Shown here piece after piece: positions 16,371 through 24,246 of a stretch of DNA of 47,418 nucleotides. The position numbers and the translations under genes are program-made. A model generated the notes under the pieces. The model was not told where the DNA came from and did no database searches. It saw only the letters and a program-made list of their open reading frames with translations. Numbering within the stretch: position 1 is the stretch's first letter; every line of letters starts with the position of its first letter. Source of the stretch: an uncultured Clostridia bacterium (GTDB lineage Bacteria > Bacillota > Clostridia > Christensenellales > Borkfalkiaceae); NCBI GenBank assembly GCA_958419945.1, contig CATZIC010000004.1:1-47418 (forward strand), written 5' to 3'.

Positions 16371-16399
16371 TTGACAGAAAAAATTCACCATTATATAAT
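16371..16399 (+). promoter_or_regulatory. Promoter of lipoprotein block 2
   Basis: Perfect TTGACA (16371-16376), 17-base spacer, perfect TATAAT (16394-16399). Paralogous to the 12571 promoter. Confidence 0.9.
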
Positions 16400-16401
16400 T
16401 A

Positions 16402-16445
16402 TTTTGTCGATAGGAAAATTATCAAAATTATCCGAAACGACAAAA
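16402..16445 (+). promoter_or_regulatory. 5'-end inverted repeat of block 2 mRNA
   Basis: TTTTGTCG pairs with CGACAAAA; same position relative to the promoter as in block 1 although the loop between the arms has diverged. Confidence 0.45.
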
Positions 16446-16465
16446 ATATTGCAAGAGGAGAATTT

Positions 16466-16927
16466 ATGCTAAAAATCAAATTAAAGAAAAAAGTGGCGCT
16501 AATACTTTGTATGATTTTTACCTTTTGCCTGTTGGTTCCCCTTTCCGGTTGCTTGGCCTCTCGTCCTGACGTAGTAGATTATAGGGCAAACTGGATATAC
16601 GAGGGCGAAGATATGACCTTTATTATTACGACAACCGGTGACTCAAATTACATTTATAACGGAAGTATAAGCATAAACGGCAAAACAATAGACATACTGA
16701 TTGAGGTTTCTTCTTGCTCCAAAAATCTTTCTGTATATAGGAGCGAAGGCATTGATATAAACGTAGAAGATTTGGCTACTGAATATTTTGATCAGTTGCT
16801 ATTTGATTGTAGTTACAGCAATTATAAAGAAGGGATTAAGTTGACCTATTTTATACTTCCTTTAGAAAAAGGTAAAAACGAGATCTATCCGGACAAAGAA
16901 ATATTTCTCACACGATACGATTATTGA
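16466..16927 (+). CDS. Small lipoprotein, array family type A, gene 3
   Basis: 153 aa of unknown function, paralogue of the 12657 gene. Classical lipobox LSGC. Mature start VDYRANWIYEGEDMTFII, then the GSISINGKTIDILIEV strands and LLFDCSYSNYKEG. GAGGAG site. First gene of block 2, followed by a type B gene 13 bases later, which repeats the A-B order of block 1. Confidence 0.75.
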   Translation: MLKIKLKKKVALILCMIFTFCLLVPLSGCLASRPDVVDYRANWIYEGEDMTFIITTTGDSNYIYNGSISINGKTIDILIEVSSCSKNLSVYRSEGIDINVEDLATEYFDQLLFDCSYSNYKEGIKLTYFILPLEKGKNEIYPDKEIFLTRYDY

Positions 16928-16939
16928 CCGAGGTAAAAA

Positions 16940-17395
16940 ATGACTAAAAAACTAACCTTAAAAAAGACGGCAATAATAGTTTTGTCGATTTTCTGCGCAA
17001 TGCTTTTTGCTTTTTCATCTATCGCCTGCGCTTTTGGAGTAAATAAATATTACAATAAACCTTCAAAATGGCACGGTTGGGATGGAAATTTACAAATCGA
17101 TTTTAGTACAAACCTGTCTAATCATTTGCGTGGAACCCTTACGATAGACGGTAAAACCGTTGAGATCTTCATAGATAATTCCAATTGCGCTCAAACCTTC
17201 GGTATTTATAAAAACGTAACAGAAGAAACCGAGCCGAGCGATTGGCTGAAAACCAACAACTTAAACTGCATTTGTTTAGGCGACTATTCGGTTGACGGCG
17301 ACACCGTAACGTTCACTATTTTGTACGACTTCACAGGGTTTTCCGGCGATGACGCACTTTTGGGAAGAAAGATAGTTTGTCAAAAATACGAATAA
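16940..17395 (+). CDS. Small lipoprotein, array family type B, gene 2
   Basis: 151 aa of unknown function. Sister of the 14496 gene with the same length, the same opening (KPSKWHGWDGNLQIDF) and the same closing motif (LYDFTGF, LLGRKIVCQK). The middle (about 56-98) differs strongly. Signal peptide with Cys after SSIA. GAGG site. A SIR-based terminator follows 10 bases after the stop. Confidence 0.75.
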   Translation: MTKKLTLKKTAIIVLSIFCAMLFAFSSIACAFGVNKYYNKPSKWHGWDGNLQIDFSTNLSNHLRGTLTIDGKTVEIFIDNSNCAQTFGIYKNVTEETEPSDWLKTNNLNCICLGDYSVDGDTVTFTILYDFTGFSGDDALLGRKIVCQKYE

Positions 17396-17404
17396 CCAAA
17401 AAAA

Positions 17405-17447
17405 CAGCCGATAAGTTGGGCTATAGGCCCGTTATCGACTGTTTTTA
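17405..17447 (+). terminator. Block 2 terminator containing SIR copy 11 (reverse)
   Basis: A long hairpin (ACAG-CGATAA-GGGC, TATA, GCCC-TTATCG-CTGT) between A- and T-runs. The minus-strand SIR (17411-17434, variable bases CCCA) forms its core. Confidence 0.8.
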
Positions 17448-17471
17448 TTTTTTGCTTTATCTCAAAAGTTT

Positions 17472-17503
17472 AAAAAATCCGCCGAATTTTTCGGCGGATT
17501 TTT
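17472..17503 (-). terminator. gapA terminator
   Basis: AAAATCCGCCGAA, TTTT loop, TTCGGCGGATTTTT; symmetric, so it can also back up the block 2 terminator. Confidence 0.9.
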
Positions 17504-17519
17504 AAGTTCTATTTAACTA

Positions 17520-18584
17520 TTAAGCTTTTTCGATTTCAGAGAAATACTTAATGGTTCTTACCATCTGAGAAGTGTAGGAGTTTTCGTTATCATACCAAGA
17601 AACAACTTGTACCTGATAAGTATCTTCGTCGATCTTCTGAACCATGGTCTGAGTAGCGTCAAACAAAGAACCGAACTTCATACCGATAACGTCGGAAGAA
17701 ACGATGGGATCTTCGTTGTAGCCGAAAGATTCGTTAGTCTGTGCCTTCATAGCGGCGTTAATGCTGTCAACGGTGATGTCTTTACCTTTAACAACTGCAA
17801 CCAAAATGGTGGTGGAACCGGTAGCGGTAGGAACACGTTGAGCGGAACCGATAAGTTTGCCGTTGAGTTCGGGGATAACGAGACCGATAGCTTTTGCAGC
17901 GCCGGTGGAGTTAGGAACGATATTCATAGCGCAAGCACGGCTTCTTCTTAAGTCGCCCTTTCTCTGCGGACCGTCCAAAGGCATCTGATCGCCGGTGTAT
18001 GCGTGAACGGTAGTCATGATACCGCTTACGATAGGAGCGTAATCGTTTAAAGCCTTAGCCATAGGTGCGAGGCAGTTGGTGGTGCAGCTTGCTGCGGAAA
18101 TAATATGATCGTCTTTAGTAAGCGTATTGTGGTTTACGTTGTAAACGATGGTAGGAAGGTCGTTTCCTGCAGGAGCGGAAATAACAACGTTCTTAGCGCC
18201 GGCGTCGATATGAGCCTGAGCTTTTTCCTTCTTTGTATAGAAGCCCGTGCATTCCAAAACAACGTCAACTTTGAGTTTCTTCCAAGGAAGATCCTGTGCC
18301 TTGGGGCAAGCATAAATAGTAATTTCTTTGCCGTCAACGGTGATGGAACCCGGCGTTACTACGGTTTTGCCGTCTTCAGCCAAAACTGCGTCTTTGTAAT
18401 CAACCTGATGTTCTCTTGCGTAGTTACCCTGTGTGGAGTCGTACTTAAGAAGATGAGCAAGCATCTTGGGGCTTGTTAAATCGTTGATAGCAACGATGGT
18501 GTAGCCTTTTGCACCGAACATCTGTCTGAAAGCAAGACGGCCGATTCTGCCGAAACCGTTAATTGCAACTTTTACATTTGCCAT
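17520..18584 (-). CDS. gapA: Glyceraldehyde-3-phosphate dehydrogenase
   Basis: 354 aa. Converts glyceraldehyde 3-phosphate to 1,3-bisphosphoglycerate with NAD+. Rossmann start VAINGFGRIGRLAFR, catalytic Cys in SAASCTTNCLAPMAK, and the catalytic domain motif NSTGAAKAIG. C-terminal WYDNENSYTSQMV. About 20 residues longer than common forms, mainly in the N-terminal half. It has its own promoter and terminator and is not linked to pgk or tpi here. Confidence 0.96.
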   Translation of the reverse strand: MANVKVAINGFGRIGRLAFRQMFGAKGYTIVAINDLTSPKMLAHLLKYDSTQGNYAREHQVDYKDAVLAEDGKTVVTPGSITVDGKEITIYACPKAQDLPWKKLKVDVVLECTGFYTKKEKAQAHIDAGAKNVVISAPAGNDLPTIVYNVNHNTLTKDDHIISAASCTTNCLAPMAKALNDYAPIVSGIMTTVHAYTGDQMPLDGPQRKGDLRRSRACAMNIVPNSTGAAKAIGLVIPELNGKLIGSAQRVPTATGSTTILVAVVKGKDITVDSINAAMKAQTNESFGYNEDPIVSSDVIGMKFGSLFDATQTMVQKIDEDTYQVQVVSWYDNENSYTSQMVRTIKYFSEIEKA

Positions 18585-18622
18585 AATTTATAAAATCTCC
18601 TTCATTGATTTCTTTCGATTGT

Positions 18623-18651
18623 ATTATAATAAAATATTGAAACTTCGTCAA
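18623..18651 (-). promoter_or_regulatory. Promoter of gapA
   Basis: TTGACG (18651-18646), 17-base spacer, TATAAT (18628-18623) on the minus strand; GGAG site and ATG follow. Confidence 0.85.
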
Positions 18652-18758
18652 ATATTTAAACGCACTTTTATTTTATTAGTAAAAATTTTAAGTACTAATC
18701 TGCGATTTTTAAGGTCTGACAAAGTTTTTATAACCTTCTGCCGCGATTTATATCTGAA

Positions 18759-19874
18759 CTATTTGAGCGCGTCGGGGTTTAAGCACTTTAACTCGTCCAA
18801 AACGAAAAGTCCGTCCTTTCTTATAAGTTTATCGTCGAACCATATTTCGCCGCCGCCGTACTCTTTGGTCATAATAAGAACTAAATCCCAATGAAGCGCG
18901 GAAACGTTGCCGTTACTGCAATCTTCGTAACTGCAGCCCGGTGTAAAATGGATTGAGCCGGCGATTTTTTCGTCGAACAAAATATCCCCCATGGGTTTTG
19001 TAACGTAAGGATTTACGCCGATAGCGAATTCGCCGACGTATCTCGCGCCCTCGTCAACGTCGAAAACCTTTTCCACTTCATTTGAGCCGTTTGCGGTCGC
19101 TTTTACGATTTTGCCCTTTTTAAATTCCAAGCGGATATTTTCGTAGCGTACCCCGCCCTGAACGGATGGTGCGTTATATGAAATGTAGCCGTTTACGCTG
19201 TCTTTTACGGGCGCGGAATAAACTTCGCCGTCGGGAATATTACATTCGCCCGCGCATTTAACCGATCCTATATTTTTAATTGAAAAACTCAAATCGGTGT
19301 CTTTCGCGATAAGTCTAACCTTATCCGTCTTATCCATAAGCGCTTTAAGTGAGTCCATTGCCCTGTCCATTTTTTCGTAGTCCAAGGTGCAGACGTCGAA
19401 AAAGAAATCTTCAAAAGCCTCCGTGGAAGTGCTTGACTGCTGTGCCATCGACGGGGACGGGTACCTTAAAATTACCCAGCGTGTGTTGTTTACACGCTTT
19501 TCGTGGTGAACGGGGTAACTGTAAATTTTGGAATATGCGGCGTTTCTGTCAGCGGGTACGTCTGAAAGTTCGAATGCGTTTGCACCGCCACGGATACCGA
19601 TATAGCAATCCATGTCGTTCATAATATAGCCGTCGTATTCCGCCCAAAGTTTTAAAGCCTCGTCATTTGCACCCGAAATCTGCGCGCGCATTACGGAATG
19701 ATCACGAAGCACGGGAAAGGCGTACGCACCGACTGCGTAGACCTCTTTTATAACTTCCTTCATAAGGTCGGTTACTTCGCCGAAGCCTTCTATCATAACC
19801 TTATCACCCTTTTGGGCTCGAATGGAATGGTTGACGAGAACTTTTGCAAGCTTGTTTAATCTTGGATCTTTCAT
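18759..19874 (-). CDS. Aminopeptidase, M29 family
   Basis: 371 aa. A metal-dependent exopeptidase of the thermophilic aminopeptidase (AmpS/T, PepS) family that removes N-terminal residues from peptides in the cytosol. Metal-binding motifs are visible: Glu in GECNIPDGEV, Glu in YVGEFAIGVNP, His in SIHFTPG and the HWD pair in ALHWDLVLI. The length is somewhat shorter than the usual 400-410. The ATG follows a GAGG site. Likely function is peptide turnover. Confidence 0.9.
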   Translation of the reverse strand: MKDPRLNKLAKVLVNHSIRAQKGDKVMIEGFGEVTDLMKEVIKEVYAVGAYAFPVLRDHSVMRAQISGANDEALKLWAEYDGYIMNDMDCYIGIRGGANAFELSDVPADRNAAYSKIYSYPVHHEKRVNNTRWVILRYPSPSMAQQSSTSTEAFEDFFFDVCTLDYEKMDRAMDSLKALMDKTDKVRLIAKDTDLSFSIKNIGSVKCAGECNIPDGEVYSAPVKDSVNGYISYNAPSVQGGVRYENIRLEFKKGKIVKATANGSNEVEKVFDVDEGARYVGEFAIGVNPYVTKPMGDILFDEKIAGSIHFTPGCSYEDCSNGNVSALHWDLVLIMTKEYGGGEIWFDDKLIRKDGLFVLDELKCLNPDALK

Positions 19875-19951
19875 TATAATCCTCTTTTTGTAAAGTTTAA
19901 TTAGTTAAATTTGTATTATTCTTTGCCGACAAAATATCTGAAAATGCCCTA

Positions 19952-19975
19952 TAATCGACCTATAGAGGCACTTTT
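19952..19975 (+). repeat. SIR copy 12
   Basis: TAATCGACCTATAG, AGGC, ACTTTT. Between the TfoX-N gene and the M29 gene. Confidence 0.82.
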
Positions 19976-19991
19976 GCAGTGTTTTAGCCTA

Positions 19992-20294
19992 CTACTTTTT
20001 CTTTGCTTTTAATTCTTCTGCGGTGGTTTCGATAATTTTTTTAAGCCTTTCGGGGTCGGTGTTTTCAGCCACAAGATACATCGGTTTTGCGCCGTCATAT
20101 GGTATTTCTTCTAAAAGATTAAAAATAGCGTTTCCTTTCGTCTTTTTTATAAGCAACCTTTCGTCGTAAATACCGCCGAAAAGGACACCGCTTAGGTATA
20201 GGAGATACTCGCCCATCATAGGCCTACAGGTAACGTCGCCAACAATAGCCAGTTCCTCCATTATTAGATTTTTACATTCTTTACTAGTTGCCAT
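19992..20294 (-). CDS. TfoX N-terminal domain protein
   Basis: 100 aa from the ATG at 20294-20292 (an in-frame TTG at 20324 would add ten residues that the family normally lacks). The core CRPMMGEYLLYLSGVLFGGIYDERLLIK is the TfoX-N domain named after the Sxy/TfoX competence regulators. The TfoX C-terminal domain is absent. Stand-alone TfoX-N proteins are common in Clostridia and their function is unclear, so a competence role should not be assumed. Confidence 0.85.
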   Translation of the reverse strand: MATSKECKNLIMEELAIVGDVTCRPMMGEYLLYLSGVLFGGIYDERLLIKKTKGNAIFNLLEEIPYDGAKPMYLVAENTDPERLKKIIETTAEELKAKKK

Positions 20295-20334
20295 AACACT
20301 AAATTCGTCCTTATTTTTAGGCAAATTTACCGTT

Positions 20335-20358
20335 TAACCGACCTATAGGCCGACTTTT
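20335..20358 (+). repeat. SIR copy 13, overlapping a stop codon
   Basis: TAACCGACCTATAG, GCCG, ACTTTT. Its T-run plus the next A makes the stop codon (20357-20359) of the flavoprotein on the minus strand. Confidence 0.85.
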
Positions 20359-21760
20359 ACTGATTTTTCAATCTTTCCAAAATAGAGTCTGCAACCGAAA
20401 GGCCGTTTGCGGAAGCCTGCTGAAGTCCACGGGTTACGCTTGCGCCGTCGCCTATTGAGTAAAGGCCTTTTACGCTTGTTTCGAAGTTGGTATCCACGAC
20501 GACTGAATTTGAATAGAACTTGACTTCTATGCCGTAAAGCAAAGTTTCGTCGCTGGCAAGGCCCGGAGAAACTTTGTCAAGGGCGTAAATCATTTCTATA
20601 ATATCGGTCATTATCCTGTGCGGAAGAACAAGGGACAGATCCCCGGGAACCGCGTCTTTAAGGGTGGGTACTAAGTTGTTTCTCGTAAGCCTTTCCTCGG
20701 TAGTTCTACGGCCGCGGCGGAGATCGCCGAAACGCTGAACGAGGATTTTGCCGTCGCAAAGCATGTTGGAAAGTTGGGCTATGTGTTTGCCATATTCAAT
20801 AGGTGTTTTGAAAGGCTTCGTAAAGTTTTTGGAAACCAAAATCGCAAAGTTGGTGTTTTTGGTTTTGAATTCCTTACTTTTATAAGCGTGTCCGTTGACG
20901 ACGGCCAGCCCGTTTTCGTAATATTCGGTAGCGACTTCCCCCGACGGGTTAGTGCAGAAAGTTCTTACCTTATCGTCGAAGGTCTGCGAATAGTATATGA
21001 GTTTTGCCTCGTAAAGGTTACGGTTAAGCTCGTCCATAACCTCGTCACGACATTCCACCCTTACGCCGATATCCACGGTGCCGACTTTGGTTGCGATATC
21101 GTGCTTACGGCAGATACCGAGGAACCATTCCGAACCTTCTCTGCCGATACCGGCAACTATTTCCGACGAATAGTAGGTTTCACCTTTGTCGGTGGTAACG
21201 CCGATTGCTTTTCCGTCCTCGATAATGATATCGGTAACCATGGTATTGAATATCATCTCCACGCCGATTTCTTCGAGGTGGTGCTGTAGTCTTGTGTAAA
21301 TTTTATAGCCCTCTTCGGTACCGAGGTGTCTTATGGGGCATTCGATAAGTTTAAGGTTTGCGCCGATGGCTTTTCTGCGGATCTCACGGATTTCCGCTTC
21401 CTTGCCTAAGCCGTACACGAAAGAATCCGCACCGAATTTAAGATATATATCGTCCGAGCGCTTAATAAGTTCGACTGCTTTTTCGTAGCCTAAAATGGTT
21501 TGAAGGTTACCGCCGACGTCGGGAGATAAGGAAAGTTTTCCGTCCGAAAAAGCCCCTGCGCCTGCAAAACCCGTGGTTATGGAACAAGGCTTACAACCTG
21601 CGCATACCCCCGTAAATCTTTTAGGGCAGGTGCGTTTTTCGATGCTTCTCCCCTTTTCGATTATAAGAACTTTCAAATCGGGGCGTTTTTCTTTAAGTTC
21701 GTAAGCGCAGAAGATTCCGGAAGGCCCTGCACCTATGATTATGACGTCGTAATTAAGCAT
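20357..21760 (-). CDS. FAD-dependent oxidoreductase (COG2509 type)
   Basis: 467 aa. N-terminal dinucleotide-binding motif VIIIGAGPSGIFCAYEL, then a Cys cluster CPKRFTGVCAGCKPCSI typical of these uncharacterised flavoproteins. GFAGAGAFSDGKL follows, and a C-terminal FAD motif GLYSIGDGASVTRGLQQA. The substrate is unknown; homologues are annotated as NAD(P)/FAD-dependent dehydrogenases. It has its own promoter and lies divergent from the U32 gene. The four-Cys segment could hold a metal or an Fe-S centre, which is inference. Confidence 0.85.
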   Translation of the reverse strand: MLNYDVIIIGAGPSGIFCAYELKEKRPDLKVLIIEKGRSIEKRTCPKRFTGVCAGCKPCSITTGFAGAGAFSDGKLSLSPDVGGNLQTILGYEKAVELIKRSDDIYLKFGADSFVYGLGKEAEIREIRRKAIGANLKLIECPIRHLGTEEGYKIYTRLQHHLEEIGVEMIFNTMVTDIIIEDGKAIGVTTDKGETYYSSEIVAGIGREGSEWFLGICRKHDIATKVGTVDIGVRVECRDEVMDELNRNLYEAKLIYYSQTFDDKVRTFCTNPSGEVATEYYENGLAVVNGHAYKSKEFKTKNTNFAILVSKNFTKPFKTPIEYGKHIAQLSNMLCDGKILVQRFGDLRRGRRTTEERLTRNNLVPTLKDAVPGDLSLVLPHRIMTDIIEMIYALDKVSPGLASDETLLYGIEVKFYSNSVVVDTNFETSVKGLYSIGDGASVTRGLQQASANGLSVADSILERLKNQ

Positions 21761-21796
21761 AATAAGCTCCTTTGTTTTGGTTTTGATGCCATTTAC

Positions 21797-21825
21797 ATTT
21801 TAGCATAACCCGCTTAAAATAGCAA
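21797..21825 (-). promoter_or_regulatory. Promoter of the COG2509 flavoprotein
   Basis: TTGCTA (21825-21820), 17-base spacer, TAAAAT (21802-21797) on the minus strand. Confidence 0.6.
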
Positions 21826-21880
21826 ACGCTTGTGTAAAAATATTGCAAATTGTTTTGTAGCGGGCAGCCCTTTAAAAATA

Positions 21881-21909
21881 TTGAATTATTGCAGAATTTA
21901 TGTTAAAAT
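21881..21909 (+). promoter_or_regulatory. Promoter of the U32 gene
   Basis: TTGAAT (21881-21886), 17-base spacer, TAAAAT (21904-21909). The leader is about 65 nt. Confidence 0.6.
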
Positions 21910-21980
21910 TAATTTAAGGCACTTAACTAAATTATCGTATGGTAAACTTAGTTATGCCGTAACTTTTTTGAGGCTATAAT

Positions 21981-24164
21981 ATGGTCGAACTTTTATCTCC
22001 TGCGGGAAGCGTCAGCGGATTTTTGGCGGCGATTAACGGTGGCGCTACTGCCGTTTATCTCGGTCTTGACGCATTTTCAGCAAGAAAAAATGCGGAAAAC
22101 TTTAATTTTGAAAATCTTCCTTATTATCTAAGGTACGCTCATATTTTCGGCGTAAAGGTTTACGTTGCCCTAAACACTTTGGTCGGCGACGGCGAAATGG
22201 AAAGATTTCTTGAATATGCGGAATTTTGCACCCAAAACGGCGTTGACGGCATTATCGTGCAGGATATGTTTTTGGGAAAACTTTTGCATGAAAAATTTCC
22301 GGATTTAAATTTGCACCTTTCTACGCAGGCAGGCGTTAATAACGTTTACGGCGCACGGCTTGCGAAAGAATACGGATTTTCACGCGTGGTGCTTGCCAGG
22401 GAAACGGATGCCGAAGAAATAGCAAAAATTTGCGAAATTATAGAAACCGAAGTTTTCGTACAAGGCGCACTTTGCACTGCATTTTCCGGACAGTGCTATA
22501 TGTCAAGTTTTGCCGGAAACAACAGCGGTAACCGCGGACTTTGCAAACAGCCTTGCAGAAAACTTTACACATTAAAAAACGAGAACCTACAAAAAAGCGG
22601 CTATGATATTTCCCTTGCGGATTTATGTTTGGCGCCAAAACTTGACGAGCTTTTAAACCTTGGCGTGTCCTCCTTAAAAATAGAGGGAAGAATGAGAAAG
22701 CCCTCTTACGTTTACGCCGCAACAAAGTATTATTCAGACCTTCTTAATGGTAAAAGTCCGTCTATAAGCCCGTTATCACGCACTTTCAAGCGTGGTAACT
22801 ACACTTTGGGCTTAGCTTTCGGGCAGGATAAAAATCTAATATCAAGCAAAGTGCAAAGCCATATCGGTGAAAATATCGGTAAGGTTAAAAAGTTAAGTAA
22901 AGATATTTTAACCGTTTCTTCCACACATAAATTTTGTCCATCGGATAGCGGAAAAATACTGCGAGATGGCATGGAAGTCGGAAATTACACCGTCGACGAA
23001 AATTTAAACCTTAGATTTAAAGGGGCTGTCAAATCTAATGATGACATAACTTTAACAACCGACAGCAGGTTTGAAAGTGAAATTTCCAAATTGAAAATTA
23101 CGATGCCCGTAGATATTTCCGCAAGTTTTTTGGCAGGACAAAAAGCCGTTATTACTGCAATCTTAAACGGAATATCGGTAACGGTTAGTAGCGACTTTTT
23201 ACTTGAAAAAGCCAAAAACAGCCCTATATCCGAAAATGAAATTGCGGAAAACCTTTCTAAATGCGGTGATTTGCCTTTTGCCCCAAGCGTTACGGTAAAA
23301 ACAGACGGCATTTTTATTGCCAAAAGTCAGCTTAACGCACTGCGCCGTAAGCTTTACGAGGATTTATTTAATTTAACGCCTGTAAAGGTTGGACGGGTGA
23401 ACGAGGCTTCCTTAAAAACGCCTTTGGTAAAGCCCGATAAGTCGCTTATAGTTATGGACGACGATTTCAGCGTGATTAACGATTACGACTTTGATATAGC
23501 CGTATTTTCACCTTTGGATTATTCTGACATAAACTCCTTTAATAAATTCTTTTCCGATTTGCGTTTTCATAAATCTAAAAAGTTTTTATACCTTCCTCCA
23601 AAGCTAAATACTGCCGATAACGGGCTTATAGCCCCACTTTTGAAAAAATTTGACGGTATTTTTGCGGACGGATATTACGGTTTGAAACTATCTGAAGAGT
23701 ACGATATTCCCCTTATTTTGGGCAGCGGTACCAACATATACAACTCTCAAGCGGCAACGGAGGCAGGGGCATGCTATGACTACGTTGTTTCAAAGGAATT
23801 AACGATTAAGGACGCTAAAAAACTGGGCGGGTACTACTACTCGGCGGGAAGCATTAAGGTTATGGATTTATGCTATTGTCCGTTTGGGAAAACCTGCAAT
23901 GACTGCAAGGGATCGGATATTTCCTGTCTTTCTGACGGCGAAAGGAGTTTTAAGTTAAGACGGGCAAAGCTTAACGGTTGCCGTTTTGAAGTTTATAACC
24001 CTTATCCCCTTTTGACGGAAGGCTTAGACAGAAACTTTTTCAACTTTTTAACACTTGATAATAATCAGAAAGTTGCCATTTTAAAGGCAAAGGATTGCCC
24101 CATAAAGGCAAAGGACAAAATTACTAATTACACCACCGGACATAGTAAAAAACCGCTTTTGTAA
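21981..24164 (+). CDS. U32 peptidase-family protein, long form
   Basis: 727 aa. N-terminal TIM-barrel-like U32 domain starting LLSPAGS. The family signature EVFVQGALCTAFSGQCYMS is at 157-175, with Cys 165, 172, 188 and 192, the set that binds an Fe-S cluster in the related RlhA and TrhP RNA-hydroxylation proteins. After about residue 300 comes a long C-terminal part (DUF3656-like) with more Cys (CYCPFGKTCNDC). Most U32 members act in RNA or cofactor hydroxylation rather than proteolysis, so an rRNA-modification role is plausible but not proven. Two SIR repeats lie in frame inside the gene, at residues 258-265 and 546-554, both in predicted surface-loop regions. Confidence 0.85.
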   Translation: MVELLSPAGSVSGFLAAINGGATAVYLGLDAFSARKNAENFNFENLPYYLRYAHIFGVKVYVALNTLVGDGEMERFLEYAEFCTQNGVDGIIVQDMFLGKLLHEKFPDLNLHLSTQAGVNNVYGARLAKEYGFSRVVLARETDAEEIAKICEIIETEVFVQGALCTAFSGQCYMSSFAGNNSGNRGLCKQPCRKLYTLKNENLQKSGYDISLADLCLAPKLDELLNLGVSSLKIEGRMRKPSYVYAATKYYSDLLNGKSPSISPLSRTFKRGNYTLGLAFGQDKNLISSKVQSHIGENIGKVKKLSKDILTVSSTHKFCPSDSGKILRDGMEVGNYTVDENLNLRFKGAVKSNDDITLTTDSRFESEISKLKITMPVDISASFLAGQKAVITAILNGISVTVSSDFLLEKAKNSPISENEIAENLSKCGDLPFAPSVTVKTDGIFIAKSQLNALRRKLYEDLFNLTPVKVGRVNEASLKTPLVKPDKSLIVMDDDFSVINDYDFDIAVFSPLDYSDINSFNKFFSDLRFHKSKKFLYLPPKLNTADNGLIAPLLKKFDGIFADGYYGLKLSEEYDIPLILGSGTNIYNSQAATEAGACYDYVVSKELTIKDAKKLGGYYYSAGSIKVMDLCYCPFGKTCNDCKGSDISCLSDGERSFKLRRAKLNGCRFEVYNPYPLLTEGLDRNFFNFLTLDNNQKVAILKAKDCPIKAKDKITNYTTGHSKKPLL
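22752..22775 (-). repeat. SIR copy 15, inside the U32 gene, reverse
   Basis: Minus strand TAACGGGCTTATAG, ACGG, ACTTTT: a perfect consensus match inside coding sequence. The gene strand reads KSPSISPLS here, in frame. Confidence 0.85.
23618..23641 (+). repeat. SIR copy 14, inside the U32 gene, forward
   Basis: TAACGGGCTTATAG, CCCC, ACTTTT; the 28 bases from 23615 are identical to intergenic copy 3. The gene strand reads ADNGLIAPLL here, in frame. Confidence 0.88.
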
Positions 24165-24173
24165 GCGGTTTTT
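24148..24173 (+). terminator. U32 gene terminator
   Basis: AAAAACCGCTT, TTGT loop, AAGCGGTTTTT; the stop codon TAA lies inside the hairpin. Confidence 0.85.
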
Positions 24174-24198
24174 CTAAAAAAGACTACAATTTAAAAAC

Positions 24199-24232
24199 AA
24201 AAAAGACTGCCAAAATATCGAGCAGTCTTTTT
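24199..24232 (-). terminator. Terminator of the S10-spc-alpha operon
   Basis: AAAAGACTGC and GCAGTCTTTTT arms with an 11-base loop; on the minus strand it follows rplQ by 15 bases. Confidence 0.85.
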
Positions 24233-24246
24233 ATATTATGATTTAA

